DNA of 5,888 bases from an uncultured Ruminococcus sp. GTDB taxonomy: Bacteria > Bacillota > Clostridia > Oscillospirales > Ruminococcaceae. The stretch covers positions 1 through 5,888 of the forward strand of contig NZ_CAMHRZ010000222.1 of assembly GCF_946187255.1 (NCBI RefSeq), read 5' to 3'. How positions within the stretch are numbered: position 1 is the first letter of the stretch; each line of letters starts with the position of its first letter. Below the pieces are notes generated by a model. That model saw only the letters and a list, made by a program, of their open reading frames with translations. It searched no databases and was not told where the DNA came from. A program made the translations under genes and the position numbers. This document shows positions 5,755 through 5,888 of the stretch, one piece after another.

Positions 5755-5888
5755 ATAAACCATGCTTGTGGAGCTTGTCCCACTCCATATCTTCCTTGCT
5801 GTAATAATCGTCCTCGTCGGTTATCACGTTGTAGTTTTTCTTCGGATACTTTATCTCCTCATGCAGTTTGTCTATCAGCGTGAGCTTT
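5753..5888 (-). CDS. 3' end of an unidentified acidic protein (partial, 44 residues)
   Basis: An open frame enters from the right edge (complete codons from 5887) and ends at a TAG (5755-5753). It encodes a charged tail containing KLTLIDKLHEEIKYPKKN, then VITDEDDYYSKEDMEWDKLH. The stop lies 11 bases before the DUF3783 start and overlaps its ribosome binding site, so translation of the two genes is probably coupled. I do not recognise the family; most of the protein lies outside the window. Confidence 0.7.
   Translation of the reverse strand, partial: KLTLIDKLHEEIKYPKKNYNVITDEDDYYSKEDMEWDKLHKHGL

Noticed and set aside
5427..5883. Overlapping + strand open frames opposite the DUF3783 gene and its neighbour.
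   Set aside because: The - strand frames carry a recognisable domain, ribosome binding sites and operon spacing; the + strand products have shadow-like composition.

Overview
The window reads as chromosomal DNA of an anaerobic Firmicute, most likely a Ruminococcus-like member of the Oscillospiraceae. This is inferred from the histidine enzymes, several small clostridial-type hypothetical proteins, strong AGGAGG-type ribosome binding sites and tightly packed co-directional genes. No rRNA or tRNA gene, insertion sequence, CRISPR array or prophage signature was seen.

The left 3.5 kb (1-3499, + strand) looks like one transcription unit. It opens with the 3' end of an unidentified gene and continues with a hypothetical 157-aa protein, hisF, a cysteine-rich DUF3795-type protein with an extra C-terminal domain, a GNAT acetyltransferase, a conserved 124-aa hypothetical protein, hisI and hisE. 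Junctions are short or overlapping: 15, 23, 4, 0, 12 and 10 bases, then a 1-base overlap. HisF, HisI and HisE catalyse three steps of histidine biosynthesis: HisE hydrolyses phosphoribosyl-ATP, HisI opens the ring of phosphoribosyl-AMP, and HisF with the glutaminase HisH (not in the window) makes imidazole glycerol phosphate. HisI and HisE are separate proteins, not the fused HisIE. The three genes between hisF and hisI have no evident role in histidine synthesis. A strong Rho-independent terminator (3524-3562) closes the unit.

Next is a single-gene unit (3639-4406, + strand) for a cysteine-rich 255-aa protein of unknown function. Its leader can fold into an imperfect 16-bp hairpin that runs up to the ribosome binding site. 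A hairpin with an A-tract on one side and a T-rich tract on the other (4413-4439) separates it from the convergent right-hand genes.

The right 1.4 kb (4451-5888, - strand) reads right to left: the 3' end of an unidentified acidic protein, a DUF3783-type protein, and a ten-helix EamA/DMT-family transporter whose start overlaps the DUF3783 stop. Most of the window is ordinary. The points worth a second look are the non-histidine genes inside the his operon, the DUF3795 fusion, and the isolated cysteine-rich gene with its leader hairpin.
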